From: Streptomyces sp. NRRL F-6492
Lineage (GTDB): Bacteria > Actinomycetota > Actinomycetes > Streptomycetales > Streptomycetaceae
Length of the DNA: 29,014 nucleotides
Direction: 5' to 3'
Assembly: GCF_001280125.1 (NCBI RefSeq)
Contig: NZ_LGEG01000272.1
Span: 1 to 29,014, forward strand
Shown here: positions 7,985 through 16,220 of the stretch, one piece after another
Layout of the letters: each line of letters opens with the position of its first letter
Numbering within the stretch: position 1 is the stretch's first letter
Program-made: the position numbers and the translations under genes
Notes under the pieces: generated by a model
Told to the model about the DNA's origin: nothing
Databases searched by the model: none
The model's input: only the letters and a program-made list of their open reading frames with translations

Positions 7985-9298
7985 GTGTCACGAAGGCTGC
8001 TGCGCACGGTCTGCACGGGGGCGCTCGCCGTGCTGACGGCGCTCACGGGACCGGTCACGGCGGGCGCCGACCCGGCGGACCCGCCCCCGGAGCCTCCGGC
8101 CCGGGCCCCGATCGCCCGGCCGGACCCGGAGCGGGAACCGGTGGGCCCGGTGGACCCGAAGGTCCCCGACGCCCCCACCGGTCCGAAGAACGCGAAGCCC
8201 GACGCCGCGGAACCCGACGACGCCGCCGCCCTCGCACCCCCCGGCGGAACCTCGGTCACCGGCCTGCTCACCCGGCTGCGCACGCTCTACCGGCAGGCCG
8301 AGGAGGCGACCGAGCGGTACAACGCCGCCGAGGAACGGCTGGGGCTCCGGACCGCCGACGCGAAGGACCTCGCGGTCCGGCTCACCACCGCGCGCAGCGC
8401 CCTGGACCGGGAGCGCGCCGAGGCGGGGCGGATCGCCCGGGAGCAGTACCGGGGCAGGTCGGAGCTCTCCTCGTACCTGGACGTGCTCTTCGCCCCGGAC
8501 CCCCGGGCGGCCATGGACCGGGAACGGCTGGCGGCCCGGGAGGGCCGGGGCCGGGCCGGCGCCGTCGCCCGGCTCGAAACGGCCGCCCGCCGGGCCGACG
8601 CCCTCGCGAGCGCCTCCCACAAGGCCCTGGACCGGCAACGACGCCTGGCCGCCGAACAGCGCACCCGGCGCGACGAGGTCCGGACGAGACTGAAGGAGGT
8701 CGAGAAGCTGCTCGCCGGCCTCTCCCCGACCCAGCTCACCCGCCTCACGGAACTGGAACGGACACAGACGGCGGGCGCCCAGCGCGAACTGCTCGGCTCC
8801 GGGGTCCTGGACGGCCCGCGCACCCCGTCCCGGGCGGGCGCGGAGGCCCTGCGGTTCGCGGTGGGACAGATCGGCAAGCCGTACGAGTGGGGGGCGGAGG
8901 GCCCGGACGCGTACGACTGCTCGGGGCTGACGCAGCGGGCGTGGGCGGCGGCGGGCCGGGAGATCCCCCGGACCAGCCAGGAGCAGTGGGCGACGCTCCC
9001 CCGGGTGCCGCTGTCGGAGCTGCGGCCCGGGGACCTGGTGCTCTACTTCCCGGGCGCGACGCACGTGGCGGTCTACCTGGGCGAGGGCCTGGTGGTGCAG
9101 GCGCCGCGCCCCGGCGCGAAGGTGAAGGTCTCCCCCGTCGCGGCGAACCCGCTGCTCGGGGCCGTACGCCCGGACCCGGGCGGGACGGCCCTGGCCTCGT
9201 ACACCCCGCCGGACCTCCCGGAGGGCGCGCGGGCGGGCGAGGACGAGGGCTTCGACCGGGCCCGACCGCACGGCCGGACGCTCAGTCCACGAGCGTGA
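7985..9298 (+). CDS. Secreted NlpC/P60 peptidoglycan endopeptidase
   Basis: The protein has 437 residues. It starts at the GTG at 7985, which has GGAGGTGG upstream. A signal peptide (about residues 1-30, ending near AGADPA) is followed by a Pro-rich linker, a long helical region rich in Arg, Glu and Ala that is probably a coiled coil (about 90-270), and a C-terminal NlpC/P60 domain. The catalytic Cys is residue 312 in YDCSGL, and the conserved His is residue 360 in THVAVYLG. This architecture matches RipA/Cwl-type D,L-endopeptidases that cleave between D-Glu and the diamino acid in stem peptides. The coiled coil may restrain activity, as in related hydrolases. Its last 17 bp overlap the convergent DUF6584-like gene. 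The upstream gap is only about 74 bp, too short for a ydaO riboswitch. Confidence 0.93.
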   Translation: MSRRLLRTVCTGALAVLTALTGPVTAGADPADPPPEPPARAPIARPDPEREPVGPVDPKVPDAPTGPKNAKPDAAEPDDAAALAPPGGTSVTGLLTRLRTLYRQAEEATERYNAAEERLGLRTADAKDLAVRLTTARSALDRERAEAGRIAREQYRGRSELSSYLDVLFAPDPRAAMDRERLAAREGRGRAGAVARLETAARRADALASASHKALDRQRRLAAEQRTRRDEVRTRLKEVEKLLAGLSPTQLTRLTELERTQTAGAQRELLGSGVLDGPRTPSRAGAEALRFAVGQIGKPYEWGAEGPDAYDCSGLTQRAWAAAGREIPRTSQEQWATLPRVPLSELRPGDLVLYFPGATHVAVYLGEGLVVQAPRPGAKVKVSPVAANPLLGAVRPDPGGTALASYTPPDLPEGARAGEDEGFDRARPHGRTLSPRA

Positions 9299-9818
9299 CG
9301 AGCCCGATCACCCAGATCGCCAGGTTGAGGAGGACCCCCACCGCGCACCCGCCCCCCACCAGGACGCCCGCGAGCGTCCATCCGCCGGGCTCCGGCGGGG
9401 AGTACCCGTCCGCCTCCTCCTCCTCGTACGAGGAGGGATCGTCCCAGTCGACCGCCCGCCCCAGTTCCCCGGCGCGGGCGGTCCGCAGGGCCGCGAGCCG
9501 TCCCCGGGCGAAGGCGGTGGCGGCGAGCGCCTCGGGCCCGCGCCAGGCGAGGGCCTTCATCCGCCGCCCCGGAGACCCGTACCGCTCCTCGAACGCGGCC
9601 GTCTCGTCCTCGCGCCGGTCCTCTTCGAGGTACATCCAGCGCCCCGCCTCCGCCGCGTCCCCGTACAGCCGGTACACCTCGGCGAGGCGGCGGCGCGGGG
9701 TCAGGTCGTGCGGAAAGGACGAGACGAGTCCGCGCAGGCGCTGGCGCGCCACCGGCACGCGACCGGCGGCCAGGTCCGCGTCCACGCGGGCGAGGGTGTT
9801 CGACAGGGACATGAACAC
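9282..9818 (-). CDS. DUF6584-like protein with C-terminal membrane helix
   Basis: The protein has up to 178 residues and starts at the GTG at 9818 or the ATG at 9812, two codons apart. The N-terminal half is helical and TPR-like (TLARVDADLAAGRVPVARQRL, then RRRLAEVYRLYGDAAEAGRW). An acidic stretch (YEEEEADGYSPPEP) follows, and a single hydrophobic helix lies at about residues 150-175. I associate it with the actinobacterial DUF6584 family, whose function is unknown. It is convergent with the NlpC/P60 gene and overlaps it by 17 bp. It starts just after a hairpin that probably ends the conservon operon, so it likely has its own promoter. Confidence 0.8.
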   Translation of the reverse strand: MFMSLSNTLARVDADLAAGRVPVARQRLRGLVSSFPHDLTPRRRLAEVYRLYGDAAEAGRWMYLEEDRREDETAAFEERYGSPGRRMKALAWRGPEALAATAFARGRLAALRTARAGELGRAVDWDDPSSYEEEEADGYSPPEPGGWTLAGVLVGGGCAVGVLLNLAIWVIGLVTLVD

Positions 9819-9833
9819 ATGATCGAACAGAAC

Positions 9834-9877
9834 GGGCCGCCACCACGACCGGTTTTCGGTGGTCGGGGCGGCGGCCC
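9834..9877 (-). terminator. Probable terminator of the conservon operon
   Basis: A large hairpin has outer arms GGGCCGCC (9834-9841) and GGCGGCCC (9870-9877), with inner CGACC/GGTCG pairing around a TTTT loop. It lies in the 66-bp gap after the flavoprotein stop (9885). The downstream T-tract is weak, as is common in Streptomyces. Confidence 0.6.
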
Positions 9878-9884
9878 GTCCTCG

Positions 9885-11120
9885 TCAGTTCCGGGTCAGC
9901 GACGCCAGGTACGCGCCCGTCTTCTCCGGGTCGTAGAAGAAGTCCTCGAAGTCGGACGGGTCGTCGAAGCCGTTGGCGAAGCGGTCGGCGACGGGCTGGA
10001 GCCGGCCGGCCGCGCCGAGGAGATCGAGGATGTGCTCCGGCGGCGGGGCCAGCATCGCGTTCGTCCACTTGGTGACGTGCCGCGCCGTCTGCCAGTAGCG
10101 GTCGAAGGCGGCCCGCATCCACTCCTCGTCGAAGGGCTCCTCGCCGCGCTCGACGATCGCGGCGAGGTACGCGGCGGCGCACTTGGAGGCCGAGTTGGAA
10201 CCCTGGCCGGTGACCGGGTCGTTGGCGACCACGACGTCCGCGACGCCGAGGACCAGGCCGCCGCCGGGGAGCCGGCCGACCGGGTTGCGGACGGTCGGGG
10301 CGTACCGGCCGGCCAGGGTGCCGCCCGCGTCGGTCAGTTCGACCCTGGTGGCCCGCGCGTACTCCCACGGCGTGAACCGCTCCATCAGCTCCAGCGTCAG
10401 CGCCAGGTGCTCGGAGGGGTCCTTGACGCCCTTGAAGACGTCGAGCGGGCCGCCGGGGATCCCCTCCCAGAAGAGGATGTCGGCGCGGCCGCCGGTGGTG
10501 AGGGTCGGCATGACGAAGAGCTCGCCGACGCCCGGGACGACGTTGCAGCGGACCGCGTCGAAGTCCGGGTGCTCGGGGCGCGGGCCGAGGCCGTGGACGT
10601 ACGCGACGGCGAGCGCCCGCTGCGGCTCGGTGTGCGGGGAGCGGGAGGCGTCCCGCTCGAACATGGAGACCAGCTCGCCCTTGCCGGCCGCGACGAGCAC
10701 CAGGTCGTAGTTGCGGGAGAAGTAGTCGAGGTCCCCGACGGCCGCGCCGTGGATGACGAGCTGGCCGCCGCGCTGGGCGAAGGTCTCCATCCAGCCGGCC
10801 ATCTTCACCCGCTGGTCGACGGACTGGGCGTACCCGTCCAGCCTGCCGACCCAGTCGATCGGGCGGGAGGAGTCGGGGCCCGCGACCGAGACGCCGAGGC
10901 CCTCGATCCGGGGCGCCTGGGACTCCCAGAAGTTCAGCCCGAGGTCCCGCTCGTGCTGGAGGGCCGTGTCGAACATGCACTGGGTGGACATGACCCGGCC
11001 GGCGCGGATCTCGTCCGCCGTCCGGTTCGACATGAGGGTGACCTCGTACCCCCGCGACTGGAGTCCGAGGGCGAGCTGGAGACCGGACTGTCCGGCCCCG
11101 ACTATGAGTATCTTCCGCAT
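9885..11120 (-). CDS. Styrene/indole monooxygenase-like FAD oxygenase (StyA type)
   Basis: The protein has 411 residues, close to the usual StyA length of about 415. The N-terminus has an FAD-binding Rossmann motif, GAGQSGLQLALGL, and the body reads like the StyA family (SRPIDWVGRLDGYAQSVDQR, then YDLVLVAAGKGELV). StyA enzymes epoxidise styrene or oxidise indole using FADH2 supplied by a separate reductase, StyB. No flavin reductase gene is present in this window, so reduced flavin would have to come from elsewhere. The ATG at 11120 has a good ribosome site (AGGAG). It follows cvnD by 41 bp on the same strand, in the position that a cytochrome P450 (cvnE) occupies in many conservons. The physiological substrate is unknown. 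The reading frame stays open upstream into cvnD, but that is shadow sequence. Confidence 0.87.
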   Translation of the reverse strand: MRKILIVGAGQSGLQLALGLQSRGYEVTLMSNRTADEIRAGRVMSTQCMFDTALQHERDLGLNFWESQAPRIEGLGVSVAGPDSSRPIDWVGRLDGYAQSVDQRVKMAGWMETFAQRGGQLVIHGAAVGDLDYFSRNYDLVLVAAGKGELVSMFERDASRSPHTEPQRALAVAYVHGLGPRPEHPDFDAVRCNVVPGVGELFVMPTLTTGGRADILFWEGIPGGPLDVFKGVKDPSEHLALTLELMERFTPWEYARATRVELTDAGGTLAGRYAPTVRNPVGRLPGGGLVLGVADVVVANDPVTGQGSNSASKCAAAYLAAIVERGEEPFDEEWMRAAFDRYWQTARHVTKWTNAMLAPPPEHILDLLGAAGRLQPVADRFANGFDDPSDFEDFFYDPEKTGAYLASLTRN

Positions 11121-11161
11121 GGGTGGTGCTCCTGGCGTGGCGTAAGTGAGGGGGAGGCGGG

Positions 11162-11929
11162 TTATTCGGGGGTGGCGTCCAGGGCGTGCGCGACCGTGGC
11201 CAGCAGGGTCTCGACGACGCTGTAGCGCTTGCGCGCGTCCATGATCACCACGGGGACGTGCGGGGGCACGGTCAGCGCCTCCCTGACGTCCTCCGCCTCG
11301 AACAGCTCGCTGCCCTCGAAGTGGTTGACCGCCACGACGTACGGGAGTCCGCAGCTCTCGAAGTAGTCGAGGGCCGGGAAGCAGTCGGTGAGGCGCCGGG
11401 TGTCGGCGAGCACGATCGCCCCGATCGCGCCGCGCACCAGGTCGTCCCACATGAACCAGAAGCGCTGCTGGCCCGGCGTCCCGAAGACGTAGAGCACCAG
11501 GTCGTCGTCGAGCGTGATCCGGCCGAAGTCCATCGCCACCGTGGTGGTGAGCTTGTCCGGGGTGGCGGTGAGGTCGTCGGTGTCCTCGCTCGCCCGGGTC
11601 ATCAGGGCCTCGGTCTGGAGCGGGGTGATCTCGGAGACCGCGCGGACGAAGGTGGTCTTGCCCACGCCGAAGCCGCCCGCGACGACGATCTTCGTCGCCG
11701 TGGGGGCGCGGGTGTGGTCGAGCTGCCAGTCCCGCGCGCCGTCCTCGGCGTCCGGTTCGACCGGGCCGGGGCGGGGCTGCGCGGGGATGCCGACGGCCGC
11801 CGGTGCCGCGGAGACGGTCCCGGAGGCGTTCCCCGGGCCGGCCTCGGAGGCGGTTCCGGGGCCGGCTTCGGCGATGGTTCCGGAGCCGGCTCCGGAGACG
11901 GCGGAGGCGTCAGAGACGACGGAGTCCAC
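11162..11929 (-). CDS. cvnD: Conservon Ras-like GTPase CvnD
   Basis: The protein has 255 residues. The GTPase domain begins near residue 78 with a P-loop, GGFGVGKTTF (Lys91). A switch-like FGTPGQQRF and the family-typical NHFEG motif (in place of NKxD) follow. It resembles MglA/Ras-like small GTPases that act with roadblock proteins at the membrane in conservon signalling. The first 75 residues are an unusual low-complexity extension with an 8-residue repeat (GSGTIAEA, GPGTASEA, GPGNASGT). The GTG start at 11929 has AAGGG upstream and overlaps the end of cvnC by 20 bp. The stop is TAA. It is part of one operon from cvnA to the flavoprotein. Confidence 0.93.
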   Translation of the reverse strand: MDSVVSDASAVSGAGSGTIAEAGPGTASEAGPGNASGTVSAAPAAVGIPAQPRPGPVEPDAEDGARDWQLDHTRAPTATKIVVAGGFGVGKTTFVRAVSEITPLQTEALMTRASEDTDDLTATPDKLTTTVAMDFGRITLDDDLVLYVFGTPGQQRFWFMWDDLVRGAIGAIVLADTRRLTDCFPALDYFESCGLPYVVAVNHFEGSELFEAEDVREALTVPPHVPVVIMDARKRYSVVETLLATVAHALDATPE

Positions 11930-12332
11930 TCAGCACCCTTTCGAGGAGCGCGCGGTCGGGCCGGCCGGTGCCGTGACCGGTCCCGTACACACGGATCTTT
12001 CCCTGGTCGGCCAGGTCGCTGAGGAGCACCCGGACGACCCCCAACGGCATCTTGAGGAGTGCCGAGATCTCCGCCACCGTCCGCATCCGGCGGCAGATCT
12101 CGACGATGGCCCGCATCTCCGGCATCAGACCGCGGGCGCCGGGCCCGCCGTCCGTCAGGACCTTGCGCGCGACGGGCGCTTCGAGCGCCGCCACGAAGGT
12201 CTCGACGAGCAGGACGTGGCCGAAGCGGGTACGGCCGCCGGTCAGCGAGTAGGGGCGCACGCGCGCGGGGCGGCGCCCCTCTCCCCGTACCGGCAGCTTG
12301 AAGGAGTGAGGAACCGAGGACATGGCCGTCAC
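11910..12332 (-). CDS. cvnC: Conservon DUF742 winged-helix-like protein CvnC
   Basis: The protein has 140 residues and belongs to the DUF742 family. Visible family features are RVRPYSLTGGRTR near the N-terminus and a helix-turn-helix-like C-terminal half (RMRTVAEISALLKMPLGVVRVLLSDLADQGKI). DUF742 members accompany roadblock and GTPase proteins in conservons; their exact role is unsettled. I chose the GTG at 12332 because it overlaps the cvnB stop as GTGA and has GGAGAG 6 nt upstream. The ATG at 12323 (137 residues) is the alternative but has poor ribosome-site spacing. Its 3' end overlaps cvnD. Confidence 0.92.
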   Translation of the reverse strand: MTAMSSVPHSFKLPVRGEGRRPARVRPYSLTGGRTRFGHVLLVETFVAALEAPVARKVLTDGGPGARGLMPEMRAIVEICRRMRTVAEISALLKMPLGVVRVLLSDLADQGKIRVYGTGHGTGRPDRALLERVLSGLRRL

Positions 12333-12820
12333 TGGGGGCTCTCCAACGATTTGCGCAGCTCGCTGCGGACTTCGGGGGTGAGTACGTGACCGGCGCGGCC
12401 CACGAAGAGCGCCATGTGGTACGCCACGACGCTCATGTCGCAGTCGGGCGTGGCGTGCACGCCGAGCAGCGAGCCGTCGCTGATCGACATGACGAAGACG
12501 CTGCCCTCGTCCATCGCCACCATGGTCTGCTTGACCCCGCCGCCGTCCATCAGGCGCGCGGCGCCGATGGTGAGGCTGCCGATGCCGGAGACGATGGTGG
12601 CCAGGTCGGCGCTGGAGCCGCGCGGCCCCCGGGGACGGCCGGCCTCGTCGGCGGCCGTGGTGTCCTGCTGGGTGGCGGGGTCCGAGGACAGCAGCATCAG
12701 GCCGTCCGAGGACACGACGGCGACCGAGCGGACCCCCGGCACCTCCTCGACCAGATTTCCCAGCAGCCATTGCAGGTTGCGGGCTTCCGTACTCAGTCCG
12801 AACGTTCCCGTCGCGGTCAA
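12329..12820 (-). CDS. cvnB: Conservon roadblock/LC7 protein CvnB
   Basis: The protein has 163 residues with a roadblock/LC7 fold: LSTEARNLQWLLGNLVEEVPG, SVAVVSSDGLMLL, and a C-terminal DCDMSVVAYHMALFV. These proteins act as GTPase-associated regulators, here presumably of CvnD, by analogy with MglB. The start is a TTG at 12820. It overlaps the cvnA stop as TTGA and is preceded by a very strong ribosome site (GAGGAGG) with a 7-nt spacer. No ATG or GTG nearby in this frame would keep the family N-terminus, so the rare start looks genuine. It is translationally coupled on both sides. Confidence 0.93.
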   Translation of the reverse strand: MTATGTFGLSTEARNLQWLLGNLVEEVPGVRSVAVVSSDGLMLLSSDPATQQDTTAADEAGRPRGPRGSSADLATIVSGIGSLTIGAARLMDGGGVKQTMVAMDEGSVFVMSISDGSLLGVHATPDCDMSVVAYHMALFVGRAGHVLTPEVRSELRKSLESPQ

Positions 12821-15800
12821 CTGCGTGCCTCCTCGACTGTGTCCCCCGTCTTCTCCTCTGTACGTGCAGTCCTTGCGTTCGCTATCCCCGTCGTGCCCAT
12901 CTCCGCCTCCACGTCCCGGCGTCCGGCCTCGGCGCCCCGGTGGAAGCCGCCGAGCCGGCGGCGCAGGGCCTCGGCGTCCACGCCGCCCCCGCGGGGAGCG
13001 GCGGCGGGTCCGGCCTGGCGCACCACCTGGGGGGTGCGCTTGGGCAGGCCCTTGTCGGTGACCCGCTCCCACTGCCCGGAGCGCGGCCCGGGAACCGGCT
13101 GGTCGACGGCCGGTTCGGGGGCGGTGGGCTCAGCCGGGGCGACGGTCTCCGCCGGGGCGGTGGAGCCGGCCGGGGCGACGGTCTCCGCCGGGGCCGGGTG
13201 GGTGGTGTCGGCGTCCGCGTCGGCGGCGCGCTCGTGGGCGTCCGGCTCCGGCGGCGGGGCGGGGAGGCGGACCTGGAGCGTGGTCTCGGAGACGGACTCC
13301 GGGGCGTACGGCTCCTCGGGGACGTACGGCTCCTCCGCCGGGGGCTCCGGGACGTACGGCTCCTCCGCCGGGGGCTCCGGGGCGTACGGCTCCTCCGGCT
13401 CGCCCCCGGTGGGCTCCGTCTCCGCGAGCGCGCGTTCCGCCGCTTCCACCAGCGGGTCGCGGGTGCGGGACGGCAGGGTGTTGGAGTTGGCCTCCGCGAC
13501 CGAGCCGGGCAGCTGGATCGCGGGAGCCGTGCCCGCGACCCGTACGGGCTCCGTCACGGCCGCCGGCGGGGCGGTGGGCAGCAGGGGCAGCGGCAGGACC
13601 ACGACGGCCGCCGTACCGCCCGGCTGCTGCTCGCGCAGCTCGACGCGGACGCCGTGGCGGGCGGCGAGCAGGGCGACGACCCGCATGCCGAGCCCCTCGC
13701 CCTCGAAGGCGTCCGGGTCGGCCTCGGCCAGGCGGGCGTTCAGCTCGGCGAAGCGGGCGGGGGTCATGCCGATGCCGGAGTCCTGCACGGAGAGCATCAC
13801 CTCGCCGGTCTCCAGGAGCCAGCCGCAGAGCTGGACCTCGGCGTCGGGCGGCGAGAAGGAGGTGGCGTTCTCCAGGAGTTCCGCGACCAGGTGGCTCAGG
13901 TCGTCCGCGGCGAAGCCGGCGATCTGGGCGTGCGGCGGCAGGGACTGGATGGTGACCCGCTCGTACCGCTCGATCTCGCTGACGGCGGCGCGCAGCACGT
14001 CGACGAGCGGGACGGCCCCGGCGTGGCCGTGGACGTGCTCGTGGCCGGCGAGGACCAGGAGGTTCTCGCTGTGGCGGCGCATGACGGTCGCCATGTGGTC
14101 GAGCTTGAAGAGGGTGCCGAGGCGGTCCGGGTCCTGCTCGCGCTCCTCCAGCTTCTCGATGACGCCGAGCTGCCGCTCGACGAGCCCGAGGTTGCGCAGG
14201 GAGAGGTTGACGAAGGTGTGCCGGACGGTGCCCCGGAGCTTTTCGAGCTCGGCGGTGAGGAGGGCGACCCGCCCCTGGAGCTCGGCGCGCTGGGCGGCGA
14301 GCTCGGCGGCGAGGGCCTCCTTGTCGGCGGCCAGGTCGGCCCGCTCGGCGGTGAGGTGCCCGGCGCGCGCGGCGAGGCCCGCGAGCTTGCCGTGCAGGGT
14401 GTTGAGGGAGCGGACGGTCTGGGCGAACTCGTCGTTGCGGCCGGTGAAGCGGACCGGCTCCTCCGCCTGCGGCTCGGGGGCGGCGGCGAGCCGGGCGGCG
14501 CCGATGCGGAGCACGGCGAGCGGCCGGGTGAGGCTGCGGGCGACGTAGGTGGAGACGCCGACGGCGAAGAGGAAGCAGCCGCCGAGGAAGGCGAGGCGCA
14601 GTTCGAGGGCGGTGACGTCGTCGTCGCGGAGCGCGGAGAGGCGTTCGACGCGCTGGGCGGCGAGGGTGGACTCGACGCCGCGCATCTGCTCGATGCGGGC
14701 GGAGAGCGCGGCGTCCAGGGCGGCCGGGTCGGTCTTGCGCTCGGCCCCGGTCAGCCGGGGCTGGTCGGTGAGGGAGGCCAGGGAGCGCTCGGCGCTCTTG
14801 ACGTCGGGTCCGGTGACGGTGCCGGCGAGCGAGTCGCGGGCGGTGGCGCCGGCGGCCTGGTCGAAGTCGCCGAGGGCGGCGAGTTCGCGGACGCGGGCCT
14901 GCTGGGCGGCGGCGGCGAGGCGGTCGCGGGTCTGGTTCGCCTCCGCCGTGCCCTTCGGCTCCTCGGGGACGTAGGCGCCGGTCGTGGCGTCGTAGCGGAA
15001 CTCGCCGGTGGGTTCGGGCTGCGGCACGGCGAGCGCGGCGAGGAGCAGGCCGCGGGTGGCGGAGGCCTGTTCGACGGCGCGGCCGAGGGCGGCGGGGGCG
15101 CGGGTGGCCTCGGTGAGCGAGGGGTCGGCGGCGCGGGCCGGGGTCCGGTCGGCCAGCTCGTCGGCGAGGGCCTGGAGCTTGTCGATGACGTCCGAGTACG
15201 CCTTGTGGGCCTCCAGGGCCGTGCCCTTGCCGGTGAGGGCGGCGCGGCGGACGGAGGGGACGCCGGCGAGGTCGCGGCGGAGCTCCGTGGAGGCGGCGGG
15301 GCGGATCTCGTCGATCTGCCGGTCGACGCGGGTGGAGCGCACGGTGGTGACCTGGCGCTTCTTCCCGGCGTCACCGGTCTGGGCGTCGCGCCCCGCGGCG
15401 ATGTACGCGACGACCTCGTCGCGCTCGTCGGAGAGGGAGTGCGCGAGGGTGACGGCCTGCCGGTCGAGTTCGGCCAGGGTGACCAGGCGCTGGGAGTCGG
15501 TGAGCCCGGCGGAGGCGGTGAGGATCGCGGGGGCTCCGGCGGCGAGGACGGTGACGCCCACGAGGGCGACGCCGACGACGAGGCGGTTGCGGACGCGCTT
15601 GGCGCGGCCGGCGGGCGCGGCGGGCTGCGTCTGCGGCTGCGGCTGCGGCTGCGGCTGCGGCTGCGGCGAGACGGTGAGGGGCTGCACGGGGGCGTGCGGC
15701 CGCGTCGGGGCGGACGACGGGGCCCGGTCGGGGGCGGCCGCGCCTCCGGCGGGGGCCGTGGCGGCGCCCGGGGCCGGCGGTACACCGGTGTTCTGGCTCC

Positions 15801-15849
15801 GCGTGCCGTTCTTGCTCCGAGGCCGCTTCATCTGCACCGGTGCTCGCAT
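12817..15849 (-). CDS. cvnA: Conservon sensor kinase CvnA (nitrate/nitrite-sensor type)
   Basis: This membrane sensor kinase has about 1010 residues. A Pro/Gln-rich cytoplasmic N-terminus (with a PQ repeat at about 61-75) precedes a first membrane helix (about 90-112). A large extracytoplasmic helical domain of the nitrate/nitrite-sensor type spans about 118-410. A second helix (about 415-440) is followed by a HAMP-like and coiled-coil region with the conservon signature LFKLDHMATVMRR, then a HATPase domain (N-box near 655: HLVAELLENATSF). The last 250 residues are disordered and rich in Pro, Glu and Ala with tandem repeats. CvnA proteins signal to CvnB-D rather than to a classical response regulator. 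The start is uncertain: the ATG at 15849 is used here, and the ATG at 15831 is equally possible. Confidence 0.93.
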   Translation of the reverse strand: MRAPVQMKRPRSKNGTRSQNTGVPPAPGAATAPAGGAAAPDRAPSSAPTRPHAPVQPLTVSPQPQPQPQPQPQTQPAAPAGRAKRVRNRLVVGVALVGVTVLAAGAPAILTASAGLTDSQRLVTLAELDRQAVTLAHSLSDERDEVVAYIAAGRDAQTGDAGKKRQVTTVRSTRVDRQIDEIRPAASTELRRDLAGVPSVRRAALTGKGTALEAHKAYSDVIDKLQALADELADRTPARAADPSLTEATRAPAALGRAVEQASATRGLLLAALAVPQPEPTGEFRYDATTGAYVPEEPKGTAEANQTRDRLAAAAQQARVRELAALGDFDQAAGATARDSLAGTVTGPDVKSAERSLASLTDQPRLTGAERKTDPAALDAALSARIEQMRGVESTLAAQRVERLSALRDDDVTALELRLAFLGGCFLFAVGVSTYVARSLTRPLAVLRIGAARLAAAPEPQAEEPVRFTGRNDEFAQTVRSLNTLHGKLAGLAARAGHLTAERADLAADKEALAAELAAQRAELQGRVALLTAELEKLRGTVRHTFVNLSLRNLGLVERQLGVIEKLEEREQDPDRLGTLFKLDHMATVMRRHSENLLVLAGHEHVHGHAGAVPLVDVLRAAVSEIERYERVTIQSLPPHAQIAGFAADDLSHLVAELLENATSFSPPDAEVQLCGWLLETGEVMLSVQDSGIGMTPARFAELNARLAEADPDAFEGEGLGMRVVALLAARHGVRVELREQQPGGTAAVVVLPLPLLPTAPPAAVTEPVRVAGTAPAIQLPGSVAEANSNTLPSRTRDPLVEAAERALAETEPTGGEPEEPYAPEPPAEEPYVPEPPAEEPYVPEEPYAPESVSETTLQVRLPAPPPEPDAHERAADADADTTHPAPAETVAPAGSTAPAETVAPAEPTAPEPAVDQPVPGPRSGQWERVTDKGLPKRTPQVVRQAGPAAAPRGGGVDAEALRRRLGGFHRGAEAGRRDVEAEMGTTGIANARTARTEEKTGDTVEEARS
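13300..13400. repeat. 30-bp repeat in the cvnA 3' region
   Basis: Two exact 30-bp copies lie head to tail at 13321-13350 and 13351-13380, each containing GACGTACGGCTCCTCC. Related GTACGGCTCCTC copies occur at 13306 and 13384. Read on the minus strand, they encode a 10-residue PEPPAEEPYV-type repeat in the disordered tail of CvnA. The period is a multiple of three, so copy-number change would keep the frame. Confidence 0.85.
15629..15668. repeat. Hexanucleotide repeat in the cvnA 5' region
   Basis: About six copies of CTGCGG follow one another. On the minus strand they encode a Pro-Gln dipeptide repeat in the cytoplasmic N-terminus of CvnA. Slippage here would change repeat number without shifting frame. 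Confidence 0.85.
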
Positions 15850-15983
15850 TCTTGACTCGTCCAGCCACAAAGCAGAGGTGACGGCCGATCACATGGAGCG
15901 CCCCCACCCCCGATACGGCTTCCGACCATTCCAGCGCTTCCGGGAAGGGGACGGGCATCGGCCGCTCCGCCACCCGAACGAGT

Positions 15984-16011
15984 GAACAACACTCCCGAGT
16001 TGGCGAACAAC
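15984..16011. promoter_or_regulatory. Direct repeat GAACAAC, two helical turns apart
   Basis: GAACAAC occurs at 15984-15990 and again at 16005-16011, with starts 21 bp apart, which is two turns of the helix. The pair lies upstream of cvnA in the 371-bp divergent gap (15850-16220). It may be an activator or repressor site for the conservon promoter. I found no convincing -35/-10 pair for cvnA. Confidence 0.35.
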
Positions 16012-16142
16012 TTCGCCGAACGGCGCTCCGGGGCCCCGGAGCGGCCCCGGTTGGATCTTCCGGGCGGCCTTTGGCAGGATGCCCGCCCGCAGGTCCGCGA
16101 CGGCGCCCGTTCCGCCCCTCCCGCCGCGTCCGCCCCGTTGGT

Positions 16143-16174
16143 ACAGGCCTTTTCCCGTCATTTGCGGGTCCTGT
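16143..16174. promoter_or_regulatory. Nested inverted repeat upstream of the PP2C-like gene
   Basis: ACAGG (16143-16147) pairs with CCTGT (16170-16174), and inside them CCCG (16154-16157) pairs with CGGG (16165-16168). It lies 46 bp upstream of the phosphatase ATG and could be an operator or a leader hairpin. The rest of the 371-bp divergent gap holds GC-rich sequence, the GAACAAC repeat, and nothing that looks like a gene. Confidence 0.3.
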
Positions 16175-16220
16175 GAAAGGTCCGGCCGGGACGGACACGG
16201 GGCCGGGCACACTGGGCTCC

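Noticed and set aside
4404..7991. A 1195-residue open frame on the minus strand
   Set aside because: It is antisense to or out of frame with real genes and has shadow composition.
11121..11450. N-terminal extension of the flavoprotein
   Set aside because: The frame is open upstream, but it lies inside cvnD and lacks domain similarity. The ATG at 11120 has a good ribosome site.
12940..15855. A 971-residue open frame on the plus strand
   Set aside because: It is the antisense shadow of cvnA.
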